Shown piece by piece: positions 45,741-55,507 of a stretch of DNA of 64,000 bases (positions within the stretch are counted from its first letter, which is position 1; the number at the start of each line of letters is the position of its first letter). Origin of the DNA: Geoglobus acetivorans (GTDB taxonomy: Archaea; Halobacteriota; Archaeoglobi; Archaeoglobales; Archaeoglobaceae). The stretch covers positions 186,001 through 250,000 of the forward strand of contig NZ_CP009552.1 in assembly GCF_000789255.1 (NCBI RefSeq). The letters run 5' to 3'. The notes under the pieces are model-generated. The model saw only the letters and a program-made list of their open reading frames with translations. It did no database searches and was not told where the DNA came from. A program made the position numbers and the translations under genes.

Positions 45741-46701
45741 AATATTTTTTTATCTCCTCTGCAGTCTCTTCTGGAAGTCTGTTCGAATAAGTTTCATCAT
45801 ATACCTTTGTTATTGCAAAAATGTCGTTCCAGTAGTACTTATCCATGACGCTCCTCGCAACAATGTCAAACTGAGACGCCAGATATTCCTCAGTTCTGAA
45901 TGATGCAAAGAGTCCGAAATTGAACGCATTGTATCCCTTCTCCCCGTAATACCTCAGCACCTTCACGATGCCCTCTGAAAGCTCTGAAAAATCCTTCTCG
46001 TCCAGGTCTCCAAATCCTCTGGATATAAAGGCACTAACATGCTCAAAGCCCCTTGGAGAGAACGGAGCATACCATTTCCACATATTTTCTGAAATTCTGA
46101 GATTTCCGGCATTTTCCCAGAAGACTTCCCAGAAGTTCGCACCATTTTCACTGTAAAATTTCTCTGCACAATCTCTTACCCTCTCCTGATAGTCCATGAG
46201 CACCTCAGTTACAAGAACCTGAATGTGCGGGTGTGTCAGGCTGCTCCCGGCAGATTTCATGTAATTCATCGTTACCGATACAAAATCCGGTTCAAGCTTA
46301 GCCATATACTCCTGAGTAAGCAGGAATGCATCAGTGAATAACTCAGGCCTGAAGTCGCTTATGGGTATGTAATGAGCCCTGGACAGCCGGACAACCAGTG
46401 AATTTCTGGCATACGGAGAGATGTTCGCCATGAGGATGGCTTCGCCCCTTTTCATCAGCTCTCCTTTCGCGATTCTGACGTCCCTGCATCCAACCTTATA
46501 GATGTTCTCCTCACAGAATGGGCACCATTCATTGCTGAAATCCGGCAATTCCGGTTCCGTTGAGAACGGAAGTGGCTTGGTGATCACCCTCGAAGGTTTT
46601 CCAGTAAGTGGGTCAAACCTCACCTCAACATCGACGGTCTCAATCTCGTTTGTCATCGGATTGAGGAACTCCGCCTTCTCAACAACAGTTCTGAACTCCA
46701 T
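45733..46701 (-). CDS. GalT-like nucleotidylyltransferase (HIT superfamily)
   Basis: 322 residues. A zinc pair WCPFCEEN and the HIT-type active site SSLTHPHIQVLV (His-Pro-His) match galactose-1-phosphate uridylyltransferase and its relatives, which move UMP or AMP between sugar phosphates. The second GalT zinc half is less clear and the protein lacks a neighbouring galactose gene, so the true substrate may be another sugar 1-phosphate. It may be linked to the coaD-gatB cluster 34 bp upstream. Confidence 0.8.
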   Translation of the reverse strand: MEFRTVVEKAEFLNPMTNEIETVDVEVRFDPLTGKPSRVITKPLPFSTEPELPDFSNEWCPFCEENIYKVGCRDVRIAKGELMKRGEAILMANISPYARNSLVVRLSRAHYIPISDFRPELFTDAFLLTQEYMAKLEPDFVSVTMNYMKSAGSSLTHPHIQVLVTEVLMDYQERVRDCAEKFYSENGANFWEVFWENAGNLRISENMWKWYAPFSPRGFEHVSAFISRGFGDLDEKDFSELSEGIVKVLRYYGEKGYNAFNFGLFASFRTEEYLASQFDIVARSVMDKYYWNDIFAITKVYDETYSNRLPEETAEEIKKYFS

Positions 46702-46735
46702 GATAGTAAATTGAACAGGAATTATAATAGTTTTC

Positions 46736-47191
46736 CTAAATCAGCCTGCCGTATCTGTCAATGATGCCTTTTTTTATCCTCGTAGCGGAGATGGGCTTAT
46801 CATCATCGGCAAGAACAAAATCGACTCTAACTATCTTGATCTCATTCTTTCCCATTTCTCTTCGTTTCTCGTTTATTATCTTCGCCATCTCACACGTTTC
46901 GGGAGAGACGACGAGATACTCAAAATCATAATCGAGAGTTTTACCGTATGGAGTCGTGATTTCAACTACATGCGGATCAAAGCCATATTTCCTCCTGACG
47001 TACCACCTGACGTTTTCAGCCCTGATGACGAAGGGCAAAACGCTCCTGATTCTCTGTCTCGCCATCTTATCGCTGGTAACTCCAATCGTAATGTCCTTCC
47101 CTCCAAGTTCCACAGCCTTGTCAATCAGTCTCTTGTGTCCTTCGTGAAGTGGCTCAAACGTGCCACCCACCGCAACCCTGAACCTCTTCAT
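46736..47191 (-). CDS. coaD: Phosphopantetheine adenylyltransferase, archaeal type
   Basis: 151 residues. [18 protein letters not shown] contains the nucleotidyltransferase HxGH motif, and [13 protein letters not shown] the ISSTxIR-like ATP motif. It transfers AMP to 4'-phosphopantetheine in coenzyme A synthesis. The archaeal form is distinct from bacterial CoaD, and the length fits. It overlaps gatB by 4 nt downstream, so the two are co-expressed. Confidence 0.93.
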   Translation of the reverse strand: MKRFRVAVGGTFEPLHEGHKRLIDKAVELGGKDITIGVTSDKMARQRIRSVLPFVIRAENVRWYVRRKYGFDPHVVEITTPYGKTLDYDFEYLVVSPETCEMAKIINEKRREMGKNEIKIVRVDFVLADDDKPISATRIKKGIIDRYGRLI

Positions 47192-48612
47192 TGCATTTCC
47201 TCCAGCAGTTCCCTAATTCTTCTTGCAGTCTCTTCGGGGTCTGCCCTGCCCCGCGTAACCTTCATCACATAGCCAACGAGGAAGTTCGCGGCCTGCTTCT
47301 TCCCGGCTTTGTAGTCCTCCACCGCCCTGGGATTCTTCTCTATCGCCTCCCTGCACAGCCTTTCAATTTCCTCCCTGGGAATGGAAAACAGCCCTCTCCT
47401 CTCGATAATCTCTCTTACACTGCCGCCCTCATCAAGCTTGGCTCTGATTACCTCGACAACACCCTTTTCAGTTATCTCACCCTTCAGGAAGTAGTCAAGC
47501 AGCTCAATCAGCTCGTCAGATGACAGCCTTCTTTCCCCCTCCGCAAAAGACATGTCCCTGTAGTTCAGCTCGCCCCTCAGCACGTCAACTATCCAGCTTG
47601 CGGACACCTTTGGATCTATTTTCTCCGCAACCCTCTCGAAGTAGTCGGCCATTTTCGGATCAAGAACCAGGATCTTCGCCTTCTCCACGCTGAGGCCGTA
47701 CTGCTCCATCAGCCTGTCCCTCTTCTCCCACGGCATTTCCGGCAGGGTTGCCCTGACTTCATCGATGAATTCGCGGGTGTAAACCGGGACGAGGTCCGGC
47801 TCGGGGAAATAGCGGTAATCCTGCTCCTCCTCCTTGCTCCTCAGGGAGACGGTTATGTTGTTCGCCTCGTCGAAGTGTCTCGTCTCCCTCTTAACTGCTC
47901 TCCCACGCCTTATCAGATTCCTCTGACGGGTTATCTCATAGGTCAATGCCTTTTCGACCCCCTTGAAGCTTGAAATGTTCTTGATCTCAACTCTCCCCCT
48001 GCCGGCAATACTTATGTTGGCATCAACCCTCATCGAACCCTCAAGATTTCCGTCGAAAACGTCCAGGTATTCAAGGATTATTCTCAGGTTGTTCAGAAAA
48101 GCCCTTGCTTCCTTTGGTGAGTTCAAAACTGGCTCGGTTACTATTTCAAGGAGGGGGGCTCCGCTTCGGTTATAGTCAATGAGGCTGTACCTTGAGGTTG
48201 TTATGGACCCCTTGTAGCTGAGCTTGCCCGGATCCTCCTCCATGTGAATTCTCTTGAGCGTTACCCTCTTCTCGCCGTTTTCAGTTTCTATCGTCACGTA
48301 GCCTCCCCAGGCGAGGGGCATGTCGTACTGGCTTATCTGGAAGCCCTTGGGCAGATCTGGGTAGAAGTAATTCTTCCTGTCGAACCTCATTACGGGATTT
48401 ATGTCAGCATTAAGGGCAAGGGCGACCTTTATTGCTGATTTAACGGCCTCCTCATTCAAAACCGGCATCGCTCCGGGCAAGCCCAGACACACAGGGCAGA
48501 CGTGGGTGTTGGGCTCCTTGCCGTGATAATCGAGAGGGCATGAGCAGAACAGCTTGGTATTTAATCTGTTGAGCTGAACGTGAACTTCCAGTCCGATGAC
48601 CACATCATCCAT
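47188..48612 (-). CDS. gatB: Asp/Glu-tRNA amidotransferase subunit B
   Basis: 474 residues. Part of GatCAB, which converts Asp-tRNA-Asn or Glu-tRNA-Gln to the amide forms. GLEVHVQL, the zinc cysteines CSCPLD and [47 protein letters not shown] and a C-terminal YqeY-like helical domain are present. gatA and gatC are not in the window. Promoter AAAGATATATTCC lies about 30 nt upstream on the minus strand; coaD follows. Confidence 0.95.
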   Translation of the reverse strand: MDDVVIGLEVHVQLNRLNTKLFCSCPLDYHGKEPNTHVCPVCLGLPGAMPVLNEEAVKSAIKVALALNADINPVMRFDRKNYFYPDLPKGFQISQYDMPLAWGGYVTIETENGEKRVTLKRIHMEEDPGKLSYKGSITTSRYSLIDYNRSGAPLLEIVTEPVLNSPKEARAFLNNLRIILEYLDVFDGNLEGSMRVDANISIAGRGRVEIKNISSFKGVEKALTYEITRQRNLIRRGRAVKRETRHFDEANNITVSLRSKEEEQDYRYFPEPDLVPVYTREFIDEVRATLPEMPWEKRDRLMEQYGLSVEKAKILVLDPKMADYFERVAEKIDPKVSASWIVDVLRGELNYRDMSFAEGERRLSSDELIELLDYFLKGEITEKGVVEVIRAKLDEGGSVREIIERRGLFSIPREEIERLCREAIEKNPRAVEDYKAGKKQAANFLVGYVMKVTRGRADPEETARRIRELLEEMQ

Positions 48613-48651
48613 GGTTCGGGTGTCGGAAAAAAGGAATATATCTTTTTTGAT

Positions 48652-48999
48652 TCACCTGGCAAATCTTTCAGCAAGGTATTCTGCTATGGTGTGCTTTTCC
48701 CCGTCCGTTACGCTTGTGAACCTATTCTCCACCATCACGTCTATTCCGACGCTCCATTTCTCCGCAGGCTGTCCGTAGTACTCGGACTCCCAAACTTCAA
48801 GCCAGCCCGGCGGGTTGCCGGGATTCCGGTAGTAATTGTAGTGGCAGGAGCACTTTTCCTCGAACAGCCTTTCTCCGCTCAGTGACCGGGCGGTGGGTGC
48901 GGTCTCATTCCCCGCAGGAGTTTTCGCGACTTCTGCCTTCTCGCTTCCCGCGCACCCCAGAAAGAGTGCCACAATGGCAATGGCCAGAATCAGCCTCAT
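48652..48999 (-). CDS. Lipoprotein with cytochrome-c-like domain and CXCH motif
   Basis: 115 residues. Signal peptide LILAIAIVALFLGC with lipobox Cys16, then a Thr/Ala/Pro linker, then GERLFEEKCSCHYNYY: the position and context of a small cytochrome c haem motif, but CSCH (one residue between the cysteines) rather than CxxCH. The end (VTDGEKHTIAEYLAERF) resembles the last helix of such cytochromes, and a Met lies upstream (DVMVEN) as possible ligand. Either haem is bound in an unusual way or not at all. Divergent from ppcA. Confidence 0.65.
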   Translation of the reverse strand: MRLILAIAIVALFLGCAGSEKAEVAKTPAGNETAPTARSLSGERLFEEKCSCHYNYYRNPGNPPGWLEVWESEYYGQPAEKWSVGIDVMVENRFTSVTDGEKHTIAEYLAERFAR

Positions 49000-49076
49000 A
49001 CAGAATCCAATTCCAACCGTGTGGCATAAACCTTTCTACATAAATATTTAAATACACACGTATGACAACGTATATC

Positions 49077-50501
49077 ATGCGCATTCCGAGGGTCATGAGC
49101 ACCCAGCATCCGGACAACGTGGAAATGCCGTTCTTCGCGAAGCAGAGCCATTTTGACGGAGAGGATGAGATAAAGGAAGCTTACTACGTCTTCTCCCACC
49201 TTGACATAGAGGAGCAGATGTGGGACTTCGAGGGAAAGGAGGTTGACGATTTCGTGATCAAGAAGCTTCTGAGCACGTATCCCGAATTTTTCAGGAATAA
49301 CGTCATCGGTCAGGATGTGCGGATCACTCCGAGAGTTCCAAATCCGGAAGTTGAGAGAGATGAGGCAAAGCTTCTCGCCGAAACCCTCGAAATGATCCCC
49401 AGAAGCTTCGATTACGCCAGGAAGTTCTACGACGATCCATCGCCGCCAATATTCGAGATAATCGTTCCGATGGTTACAAAATCCGAGGAACTTGAGAGGA
49501 TTTACCTGTTCTACAGGGACTTCGTTGCCGGAAAGTCAAAGCTGACGCTTGCAGACGGGACAAGGGTTGGGGACTGGCTGGGTGAGTTCGAGCCTGAGAC
49601 GATTGGAGTGATTCCGCTTTTTGAGGACATCCCGGCAATGCTGAGATGCGACGAGATAGCCGGGGAGTTCGCGGACGGAAAGTTCGACTCCATGAGGGTT
49701 TTCCTGGCAAGGTCTGATCCCGCACTGAACTATGGCTTCATTCCCGCGACTCTCGCAGCCAAGATTGCCCTCCAGAAGCTCTACGATCTGGAAACTGACG
49801 TTCACCCGATAATCGGGGTGGGCTGTCCGCCGTTCAGGGGGTCTTTCGACCCGGAGAACATGCACGCCCTGGTAGAGTACCCGTCGGTGCAGACGTTCAC
49901 AGCCCAGTCGGCCTTCAAGTATGACTACGACTTCGGAGTTGCCAGAAAAGCGGTAGAGGAGCTGAGAGACAGCGGTCCTGATAAGCCCCAGGACGTTGAG
50001 GTGGATGAGACAATCATACAGAGGTTGAGCGCTGAATACAGAAGAAGAGTTCCGCAAATCGCGGAGTTCGTCAATGAGACCGGAAAATTCGTTCCCAAGA
50101 GGAGGATGAGGAAGCTCCACATAGGCCTTTTTGGATACTCGAGAGGAGATAGGGTAAGGCTCCCGAGAGCGATAACCTTCTGCGCGGTCATGTACTCCAT
50201 AGGATTCCCACCGGAACTGATAGGTATCTCCGCGCTGGGCGACAAGGATTACGAGGACGTGTGCGAGTCCATCCCAACACTCGAGAGCCAGATGGAGTTC
50301 GTTCTCTCCCACTTCAATCCCGAAAGCCTGAGGATAGTCCCGTTTGAGGACGATGTAAAAAGAGCGATGGAGCTGTTCGACTTTGAACCGCGTGAAGACT
50401 ACCTCATTGCAACCGGAAGAACCATAAACTCAATCAGGAAACAGAACGGAATCGGAGACGCGATAATTGAAAGCGGAAAGCTCAGGAGGTTTCTCGGCTG
50501 A
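49077..50501 (+). CDS. ppcA: Archaeal phosphoenolpyruvate carboxylase
   Basis: 474 residues from ATG 49077. An ATG at 49062 is in frame, but the TATA box (49041-49054) puts the transcript start near 49075, and family members begin with the sequence seen here (RIPRVMSTQHPDN). It fixes bicarbonate on PEP to give oxaloacetate. STQHPDN, YYVFSHLDIEEQMWD, FEIIVPMV, GVGCPPFRGS and KLHIGLFGYSRG are PpcA blocks. Its last codons and stop are part of the 15-bp target duplicated by the IS; the protein is intact. Confidence 0.94.
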   Translation: MRIPRVMSTQHPDNVEMPFFAKQSHFDGEDEIKEAYYVFSHLDIEEQMWDFEGKEVDDFVIKKLLSTYPEFFRNNVIGQDVRITPRVPNPEVERDEAKLLAETLEMIPRSFDYARKFYDDPSPPIFEIIVPMVTKSEELERIYLFYRDFVAGKSKLTLADGTRVGDWLGEFEPETIGVIPLFEDIPAMLRCDEIAGEFADGKFDSMRVFLARSDPALNYGFIPATLAAKIALQKLYDLETDVHPIIGVGCPPFRGSFDPENMHALVEYPSVQTFTAQSAFKYDYDFGVARKAVEELRDSGPDKPQDVEVDETIIQRLSAEYRRRVPQIAEFVNETGKFVPKRRMRKLHIGLFGYSRGDRVRLPRAITFCAVMYSIGFPPELIGISALGDKDYEDVCESIPTLESQMEFVLSHFNPESLRIVPFEDDVKRAMELFDFEPREDYLIATGRTINSIRKQNGIGDAIIESGKLRRFLG

Positions 50502-50502
50502 C
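50488..50502. repeat. Left flank of IS copy 2 (matches left flank of copy 1)
   Basis: GGTTTCTCGGCTGAC, exact reverse complement of 16497-16511. It contains the ppcA stop codon. Confidence 0.95.
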
Positions 50503-51465
50503 TGTCTTTTCCCGAAATTATTTCCCACTTCAACAAACCCCCATGTGAAACTTGACGAGAAAGCGATAAAATGGATTATCAGAGAGAAAGGGAAGGGTAC
50601 ACCGACAAAGGAGATAGCAGAGATCGAAAACATAACACCAAGAAGAGTAAATCAGATCTACAAGCAATACAAAGATACTGGAGAAATACCAAAGCCAAAG
50701 AAACCAGGTAGACCTAAAAAAGAACTATCAGAAGAAGAAATAGAAGCCATAAAAGAAGCCTATGAAGAGTACAGGTGTAATGCAGTAGTTCTCCAAACAA
50801 TCTTAAAGGAAAGAGGTTACAGAATAAGCAAGAACAAAATACACGAAGTGTTGAGAATGAACGGCTATGCTAAGGAGGAGAAGAACAAGAAAAAGCGTAA
50901 AAAGTGGATAAGGTATGAGAGAAAGCACTCTATGGAATTATGGCATGCAGACTGGTTTTTCTATAACGGGAAGTGGATAATTGCTTATCTGGACGATGCT
51001 TCCCGTCTGATTACTGGTTACGGAGTATTTGATAAAGCAACATCTGAGAATGCCATAAAAGTGCTAAAAGAAGCCATGGATGATTATGGCAGGCCGGAAT
51101 CAATCCTGACGGATAGAGGTACTCAGTTCTACGCATCTGCAGGGGAGAAGAAGGCTAAAGGAGTATCTAAATTTGAGAAATTCCTTGCAGAGAATGAAAT
51201 TAAGCATATTGTGGGTAGGGTGAATCACCCACAAACGAATGGAAAGATAGAGAGGTTCTATGGAACGCTGGAAGCTAAAATCAAGTATTTCGATACAGTA
51301 GATGAATTCATGGAGTGGTACAATCACAAAAGACCCCACATGAGTCTCAACTTAGATGAACTGGAGACTCCCTATAAAGCATTTTTGAGAAAGTTGACTC
51401 CTGAGAGAATATTGAGTTATTCGTGGAGGTGGTTTGATGGTGGGAAATGATTTTAGGAAACTACA
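50503..51465 (+). mobile_element. 963-bp insertion sequence, copy 2 (ISA0963-like)
   Basis: Same ends and length as copy 1, in inverted orientation relative to it. Flanks do not match each other; each matches a flank of copy 1. The transposase-stop end lies 54 bp before tRNA-Gly, with the 15-bp flank ending right at that gene's BRE. Confidence 0.95.
50545..51450 (+). CDS. IS481-family transposase, copy 2
   Basis: 301 residues from the internal GTG. Differs from copies 1 and 3 at one early residue (IREKGKGTP rather than IREKEKGTP), caused by one A-to-G change in the HTH region; the DDE residues are all intact. A longer frame beginning at 50467 comes from ppcA DNA and is not part of the element. 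Confidence 0.95.
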   Translation: MKLDEKAIKWIIREKGKGTPTKEIAEIENITPRRVNQIYKQYKDTGEIPKPKKPGRPKKELSEEEIEAIKEAYEEYRCNAVVLQTILKERGYRISKNKIHEVLRMNGYAKEEKNKKKRKKWIRYERKHSMELWHADWFFYNGKWIIAYLDDASRLITGYGVFDKATSENAIKVLKEAMDDYGRPESILTDRGTQFYASAGEKKAKGVSKFEKFLAENEIKHIVGRVNHPQTNGKIERFYGTLEAKIKYFDTVDEFMEWYNHKRPHMSLNLDELETPYKAFLRKLTPERILSYSWRWFDGGK

Positions 51466-51480
51466 GTATGAATGCTCACC
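51466..51480. repeat. Right flank of IS copy 2 (matches right flank of copy 1)
   Basis: GTATGAATGCTCACC, exact reverse complement of 17475-17489, ending next to the tRNA-Gly promoter. Confidence 0.95.
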
Positions 51481-51519
51481 CGAAAGCCTTATTAACAATT
51501 TAGTGTGTCTGGGGAACAG

Positions 51520-51593
51520 GCGCCGGTGGTGTAGCCTGGCTAACACAGGGGCTTGCCGAGCCCCTGCCCCGGGTTCGAATCCCGGCCGGCGCA
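51520..51593 (+). tRNA. tRNA-Gly (GCC)
   Basis: 74 nt. Acceptor GCGCCGG/CCGGCGC, anticodon stem GGGGC/GCCCC with loop TTGCCGA giving GCC, T-arm CCGGG-TTCGAAT-CCCGG, discriminator A. CCA not encoded. CGAAAG (BRE) and CTTATTAA (TATA) lie at 51481-51496, about 28 nt upstream. Confidence 0.95.
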
Positions 51594-51700
51594 TTTACAC
51601 GCCGTTTTTTCCAGTCTGGGGTCTCTCGCTCTCTCTTTTTCAAAATGCAGGTCTGGGAAAACTTTTTTAACTTGTATGGGAAGATAATCAGGGCGGTAAG

Positions 51701-52981
51701 ATGAATGGTGTGAGAGTGGGTATTGACGAAAAGGTTCCGCTTAACAGAGCGGTAGTTCTGGGGTTCCAGCACGTGCTTGCAATGTTTGGTGCGACGATCA
51801 CCGTACCCCTTGTTGTGGGCAATGCCATTGGTCTTGACCAGCACCAAATAGCGCTGCTGATTCAGGCGGTTCTGCTTGCGATGGGAATTGCAACGATACT
51901 CCAGACGACAATAGGTTCAAGGTATCCGATTGTACAGGGGTCGAGCTTTGCCTTCATTCCCGGTCTCATAAGCATAGGGGGTTCGAGCGGTCTGGCAGCG
52001 GTTGAGGGTGCGCTTATTGCGGGAGGAATAATAGAGGCGTTTTTCGGCGGTCTCGGGATTGTTGGACGGCTCAGGAGACTGTTCACACCCCTGGTTACGG
52101 GAGTGACGATAATGCTCATTGGATTCTCGCTGGCACACGTTGCGGTGAAGTATGCACTGAACTTTTTTGCCGATCCTACAGCTGCCTCAGCTCCAAAGGC
52201 TTTTGCTATTGCTCTGATAACATTTGCCGTAACTGTGGCTGTTGCATTGAAGGCAAAGGGATCGCTGAAGGCGATGCCTGTTATAGTGGGTGCAATTGTT
52301 GGTTACATTGTAAGCATCCCTCTCGGAATGACAGATTTCACCCTTGTGAACGATCTTCCGGTATTCAACGTTCCATCGCTGTTTCCATGGGGCGTTCCCG
52401 TTTTCGAAGTCTCAGCGATAATAATACTGCTGTTTGCGTACATGGTCAGCATCATAGAGAGTGTTGGCGACTATCACGCAATTTCAGCGATTTCAGAGGC
52501 CCCGATCACGAAAAAGCACATAAACCGGGGTATCATGAGCGAGGGAATCGCATGTACGATTGCAGGAGCGCTGGGTGCGTGCGGAACAACGAGCTATTCG
52601 GAGAACATAGGGCTCGTGGCACTAACAAAGGTGGCGAGCAGGCAGGTGGTGCAGATAGGGGGCATAATCCTGATCGTCATAGCAATGTTTCCGAAGTTTT
52701 CGGGATTGCTCGCTTCAATCCCCCAGCCCGTTCTTGGTGGTCTTACGATTGCTCTCTACGGTATGATCAGCGTTACTGGTCTGAGGCTAATCAAGGAAAA
52801 GGTTGAACTTAACGACAGGAACGTTCTGATTATTGCAAGTGCAATCATCGTCGGGCTTGGCTCACCGCAGCTTCCACAGGAGTTCCTTGAGCACTTCCCG
52901 AGGCTTATTGCAAGCATTCTTGAGTCCGGAATGGCTGTTGGTGCAATAACCGCCATTATTCTCGATCAGGTTTTGAGGTGA
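51701..52981 (+). CDS. uraA: Uracil/xanthine permease (NCS2)
   Basis: 426 residues, about 14 membrane segments of the UraA fold. [16 protein letters not shown] at the start, [18 protein letters not shown], the substrate Glu region in [13 protein letters not shown] and [19 protein letters not shown] are NCS2 motifs. It imports uracil by proton symport. The uracil phosphoribosyltransferase gene begins 4 nt after the stop, so the pair forms a salvage operon. Confidence 0.92.
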   Translation: MNGVRVGIDEKVPLNRAVVLGFQHVLAMFGATITVPLVVGNAIGLDQHQIALLIQAVLLAMGIATILQTTIGSRYPIVQGSSFAFIPGLISIGGSSGLAAVEGALIAGGIIEAFFGGLGIVGRLRRLFTPLVTGVTIMLIGFSLAHVAVKYALNFFADPTAASAPKAFAIALITFAVTVAVALKAKGSLKAMPVIVGAIVGYIVSIPLGMTDFTLVNDLPVFNVPSLFPWGVPVFEVSAIIILLFAYMVSIIESVGDYHAISAISEAPITKKHINRGIMSEGIACTIAGALGACGTTSYSENIGLVALTKVASRQVVQIGGIILIVIAMFPKFSGLLASIPQPVLGGLTIALYGMISVTGLRLIKEKVELNDRNVLIIASAIIVGLGSPQLPQEFLEHFPRLIASILESGMAVGAITAIILDQVLR

Positions 52982-52985
52982 TGTT

Positions 52986-53684
52986 ATGATAAAGGATGGT
53001 AGGTGGGATGGAGTTTACACGATGGAAGATTCTCCGTATCTTATGGAGGTGCTGACCGAACTGAGAGACAAAGAGACGGATTCAATTCCGTTCAGAAAGG
53101 GTCTCGTAAAATTTGGAAGGTTCATGGGCTACGAGATAATAAAAACGATGGAGATTGAGAAAATAACTGTTGAGACACCTCTCGAGGAGACCGAGGGAGT
53201 GGCCGTCAGGGACAGAAAGAACGTTGTAATAATAACCGTTCTGAGAGCAGCCGTTCCAATGATGGAGGGACTTGTGAAGGTTTTCGAGCATGCCAGAATA
53301 GGTATTGTCTCTGCTGTAAGGGGTAAGGCACCTGAGTTCAGGGTCGAGATGAACTACATCAAGGTGCCCAACATAAGCGATGAGGATACCGTCATTATCG
53401 CTGACCCAATGATTGCAACAGGCTCAACTCTCCTTGAGGTTATAGCCGAGATAAAGAAATACGGCAGCCCCAAAAGGATCATTGTGGCAGGAGTTCTTGG
53501 TTCTCCTGAGGGCATATCGAGAATTAAAGAAAAACATCCTGACGTCGAAATATTCGTCGGAAAGATTGATAGAGGGCTGAACGATGATGGGTACATCCTT
53601 CCAGGGCTGGGAGACGCAGGTGACAGGGCTTTTGGATTGCCGGTGAAGCTTTCAACGCTCCCACAGCTGAGGAGAATTGAGTAA
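52986..53684 (+). CDS. upp: Uracil phosphoribosyltransferase
   Basis: 232 residues. It converts uracil and PRPP to UMP. The PRPP loop is [32 protein letters not shown] and the C-terminal uracil-binding [13 protein letters not shown] are also typical. GAGGTGATG precedes the ATG and overlaps the uraA stop. Together with the permease it captures external uracil. Confidence 0.95.
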   Translation: MIKDGRWDGVYTMEDSPYLMEVLTELRDKETDSIPFRKGLVKFGRFMGYEIIKTMEIEKITVETPLEETEGVAVRDRKNVVIITVLRAAVPMMEGLVKVFEHARIGIVSAVRGKAPEFRVEMNYIKVPNISDEDTVIIADPMIATGSTLLEVIAEIKKYGSPKRIIVAGVLGSPEGISRIKEKHPDVEIFVGKIDRGLNDDGYILPGLGDAGDRAFGLPVKLSTLPQLRRIE

Positions 53685-53740
53685 ACCTACCTTCAATTTT
53701 TTCAGAAAAGCTTAAGCATTCGCAAGTGCATTCAATTCAG

Positions 53741-54370
53741 ATGTCAGGTGGTTCTTGCATTGGTGTGATTGCCAGCAGGCGCAAAACAGTCAGAAAGTTC
53801 AGCTCAGAAAGTTTCGATTTGAGTCTCATTATTGAGAGTATAGACGTGGCGAAGGAAGCTCCTTCAGGCAAGAACGCCCAGCCCTGGCATTTTGTAGTAG
53901 TGAGAGATCCCAAACTAAAGGAGAACATCAGAAAAGTGTGTGAGGATAGTGAGAAAAAGTTCTACTCCAACGTCAGAGGAGAGCTTGCGGAATGGTTGAA
54001 AAGCAAGGGTTTGAGCTGGAAAAAGCCCTTTCTGACAGAGGCTCCATACATAATCGCAATTTTCGCCTACAAGAAAGCTCCGTATTCGAGGGAATCAGTC
54101 TGGCTTGCTGTAGGATATCTGCTCTTAGCTCTTGAGGAGAGGGGACTCGCAAGTCTTACATACACACCGCCGAACAGAGACGAGGTTGCCCAGCTGCTGA
54201 AATGTCCCCCAGAATACAGGCTGGAGGTCCTGATTCCTGTGGGATTTTCGGAAGATGACAAGGCAAAAGAGCCGAGGAAGAACATTGATGAAATAACGAG
54301 TCTGGACTATTTTGGAGTAAAACTGGGTGAGAAGGAGTTAAATAACAAAACAGTGCAGGGGAAAACATGA
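53741..54370 (+). CDS. Nitroreductase-family flavoprotein
   Basis: 209 residues if started at ATG 53741; GTG 53762 (next to the family motif SRRKTVRKF) or GTG 53726 are alternatives. The TATA-like AAAGCTTAAG near 53713 favours a leaderless start at 53741. FMN-binding SRRKTVRKF, APSGKNAQPWHF and the C-terminal VLIPVGFSEDD with KEPRKN are nitroreductase motifs. It reduces an unknown substrate with NAD(P)H or another donor. It overlaps the DsrE gene by 4 nt. Confidence 0.85.
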   Translation: MSGGSCIGVIASRRKTVRKFSSESFDLSLIIESIDVAKEAPSGKNAQPWHFVVVRDPKLKENIRKVCEDSEKKFYSNVRGELAEWLKSKGLSWKKPFLTEAPYIIAIFAYKKAPYSRESVWLAVGYLLLALEERGLASLTYTPPNRDEVAQLLKCPPEYRLEVLIPVGFSEDDKAKEPRKNIDEITSLDYFGVKLGEKELNNKTVQGKT

Positions 54371-54684
54371 GAATCGGAATCGTGATTTACTCGAACGATG
54401 CTGAGACAGTCTGGAACGCATACAGGTTTGCGAACTTTGCCCTGAAAGCCGGAGACGAGGTAAAGGTCTTCCTGCTTGGAAAGGGTGTTGAGTGCGAGAA
54501 CATGAATGATGAAAGGTTCAATGTCCGGGAGCAGATGGAGGAGTTCGTGAAAAACGGCGGGAAAATATACGCCTGCGGAACCTGTCTGAAAATCAGAGAT
54601 TCCTCTCCGGAACTCTGTCCGGTTTCCACGATGAAGGACATGTACGAGATCGTGAAGGAAAGCGACAGGGTTCTTACTTTTTAA
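54367..54684 (+). CDS. DsrE-family protein
   Basis: 105 residues. IGIVIYSNDAETVWNAYRFA and KVFLLGKGVE show the DsrE/DsrF fold; CGTCLKIRDSS holds the Cys used for persulfide relay in the family, with further Cys in ELCPVS. Probable sulfur-transfer or redox partner. It starts inside the stop of the nitroreductase gene, so the two may act together. Confidence 0.85.
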   Translation: MRIGIVIYSNDAETVWNAYRFANFALKAGDEVKVFLLGKGVECENMNDERFNVREQMEEFVKNGGKIYACGTCLKIRDSSPELCPVSTMKDMYEIVKESDRVLTF

Positions 54685-54747
54685 AATTTTAGGGTTTGGT
54701 TCACTCCCAGAGAGGACCGCTCAAATCCAATCCTTGTTATGGCAAAG

Positions 54748-55320
54748 TTACCCGTAACTTTGCTTTTCCAGCTTTTTTGTCTTTTCGCGTTCTTTCTTTA
54801 GACCGATAATTACGGCCACATCCAGTAGGGCCACAAACGCGGTAAACCAGTTCATCCCTTCAGCCAGATAGACATACAGCCCCGCTGCCGTGACGAGTGC
54901 TGCTGCCGGAACAAACAGGACGAGGAGCGGTATGAAAGGGATTCTCCTTTTTTCGGCGCTCGAATCGGCAATTTCGAGGGTGTAGTTACCAAACCTTGCA
55001 GAATACCAGAGAATCAGGATAGCGAGAACAAATGGCGGTGTGTATTTTTCCGAATTGCTCAACCCCCCTATGTAGTTCGAAACCTGTGTTCTATATTCAA
55101 TCAGAAACGGAATTTTGAAAATTTCGAGAAGAAATACCCAGCCTGTCAGAATCAGAAGCAGAGCAGTCACGACATATCTGTGCAGACCTTCATGCCTTAT
55201 TCTTACCTCCACCACTGCCTTACAATTCGGACACTCGAAAATGCGAAAATGTCTGAGCTGAGATGCCAGTTTCCACCATGAGGGCAGGTCTGCCCCGCAG
55301 TTCGGACATTTAAGGGTCAT
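54748..55320 (-). CDS. Zinc-ribbon membrane protein
   Basis: 190 residues. CPNCGADLPSWW and FECPNCKAVV form an N-terminal zinc ribbon; four membrane segments follow (about 48-68, 95-112, 128-150, 157-175) and a basic tail. The layout matches many small archaeal membrane proteins of unknown role. TATA lies about 20-30 nt upstream on the minus strand (TATTATATTTAAA-like region near 55340). Confidence 0.7.
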   Translation of the reverse strand: MTLKCPNCGADLPSWWKLASQLRHFRIFECPNCKAVVEVRIRHEGLHRYVVTALLLILTGWVFLLEIFKIPFLIEYRTQVSNYIGGLSNSEKYTPPFVLAILILWYSARFGNYTLEIADSSAEKRRIPFIPLLVLFVPAAALVTAAGLYVYLAEGMNWFTAFVALLDVAVIIGLKKEREKTKKLEKQSYG

Positions 55321-55507
55321 TGTGGCATTTTTATCTCTATTATATTTAAAAATTTTTTGATACTCAACAACATTAATCAGAAAAATGAAGGAGAGTTTAT
55401 AATCAAACAGTTTTTCGCAGATTGAGCTGACGGTATGCCGGCACCGAACATACTCCCGGACTTTCCCGGACGGGAAGGTTAAAATATGCCCCTTGCCACT
55501 TCATGTC

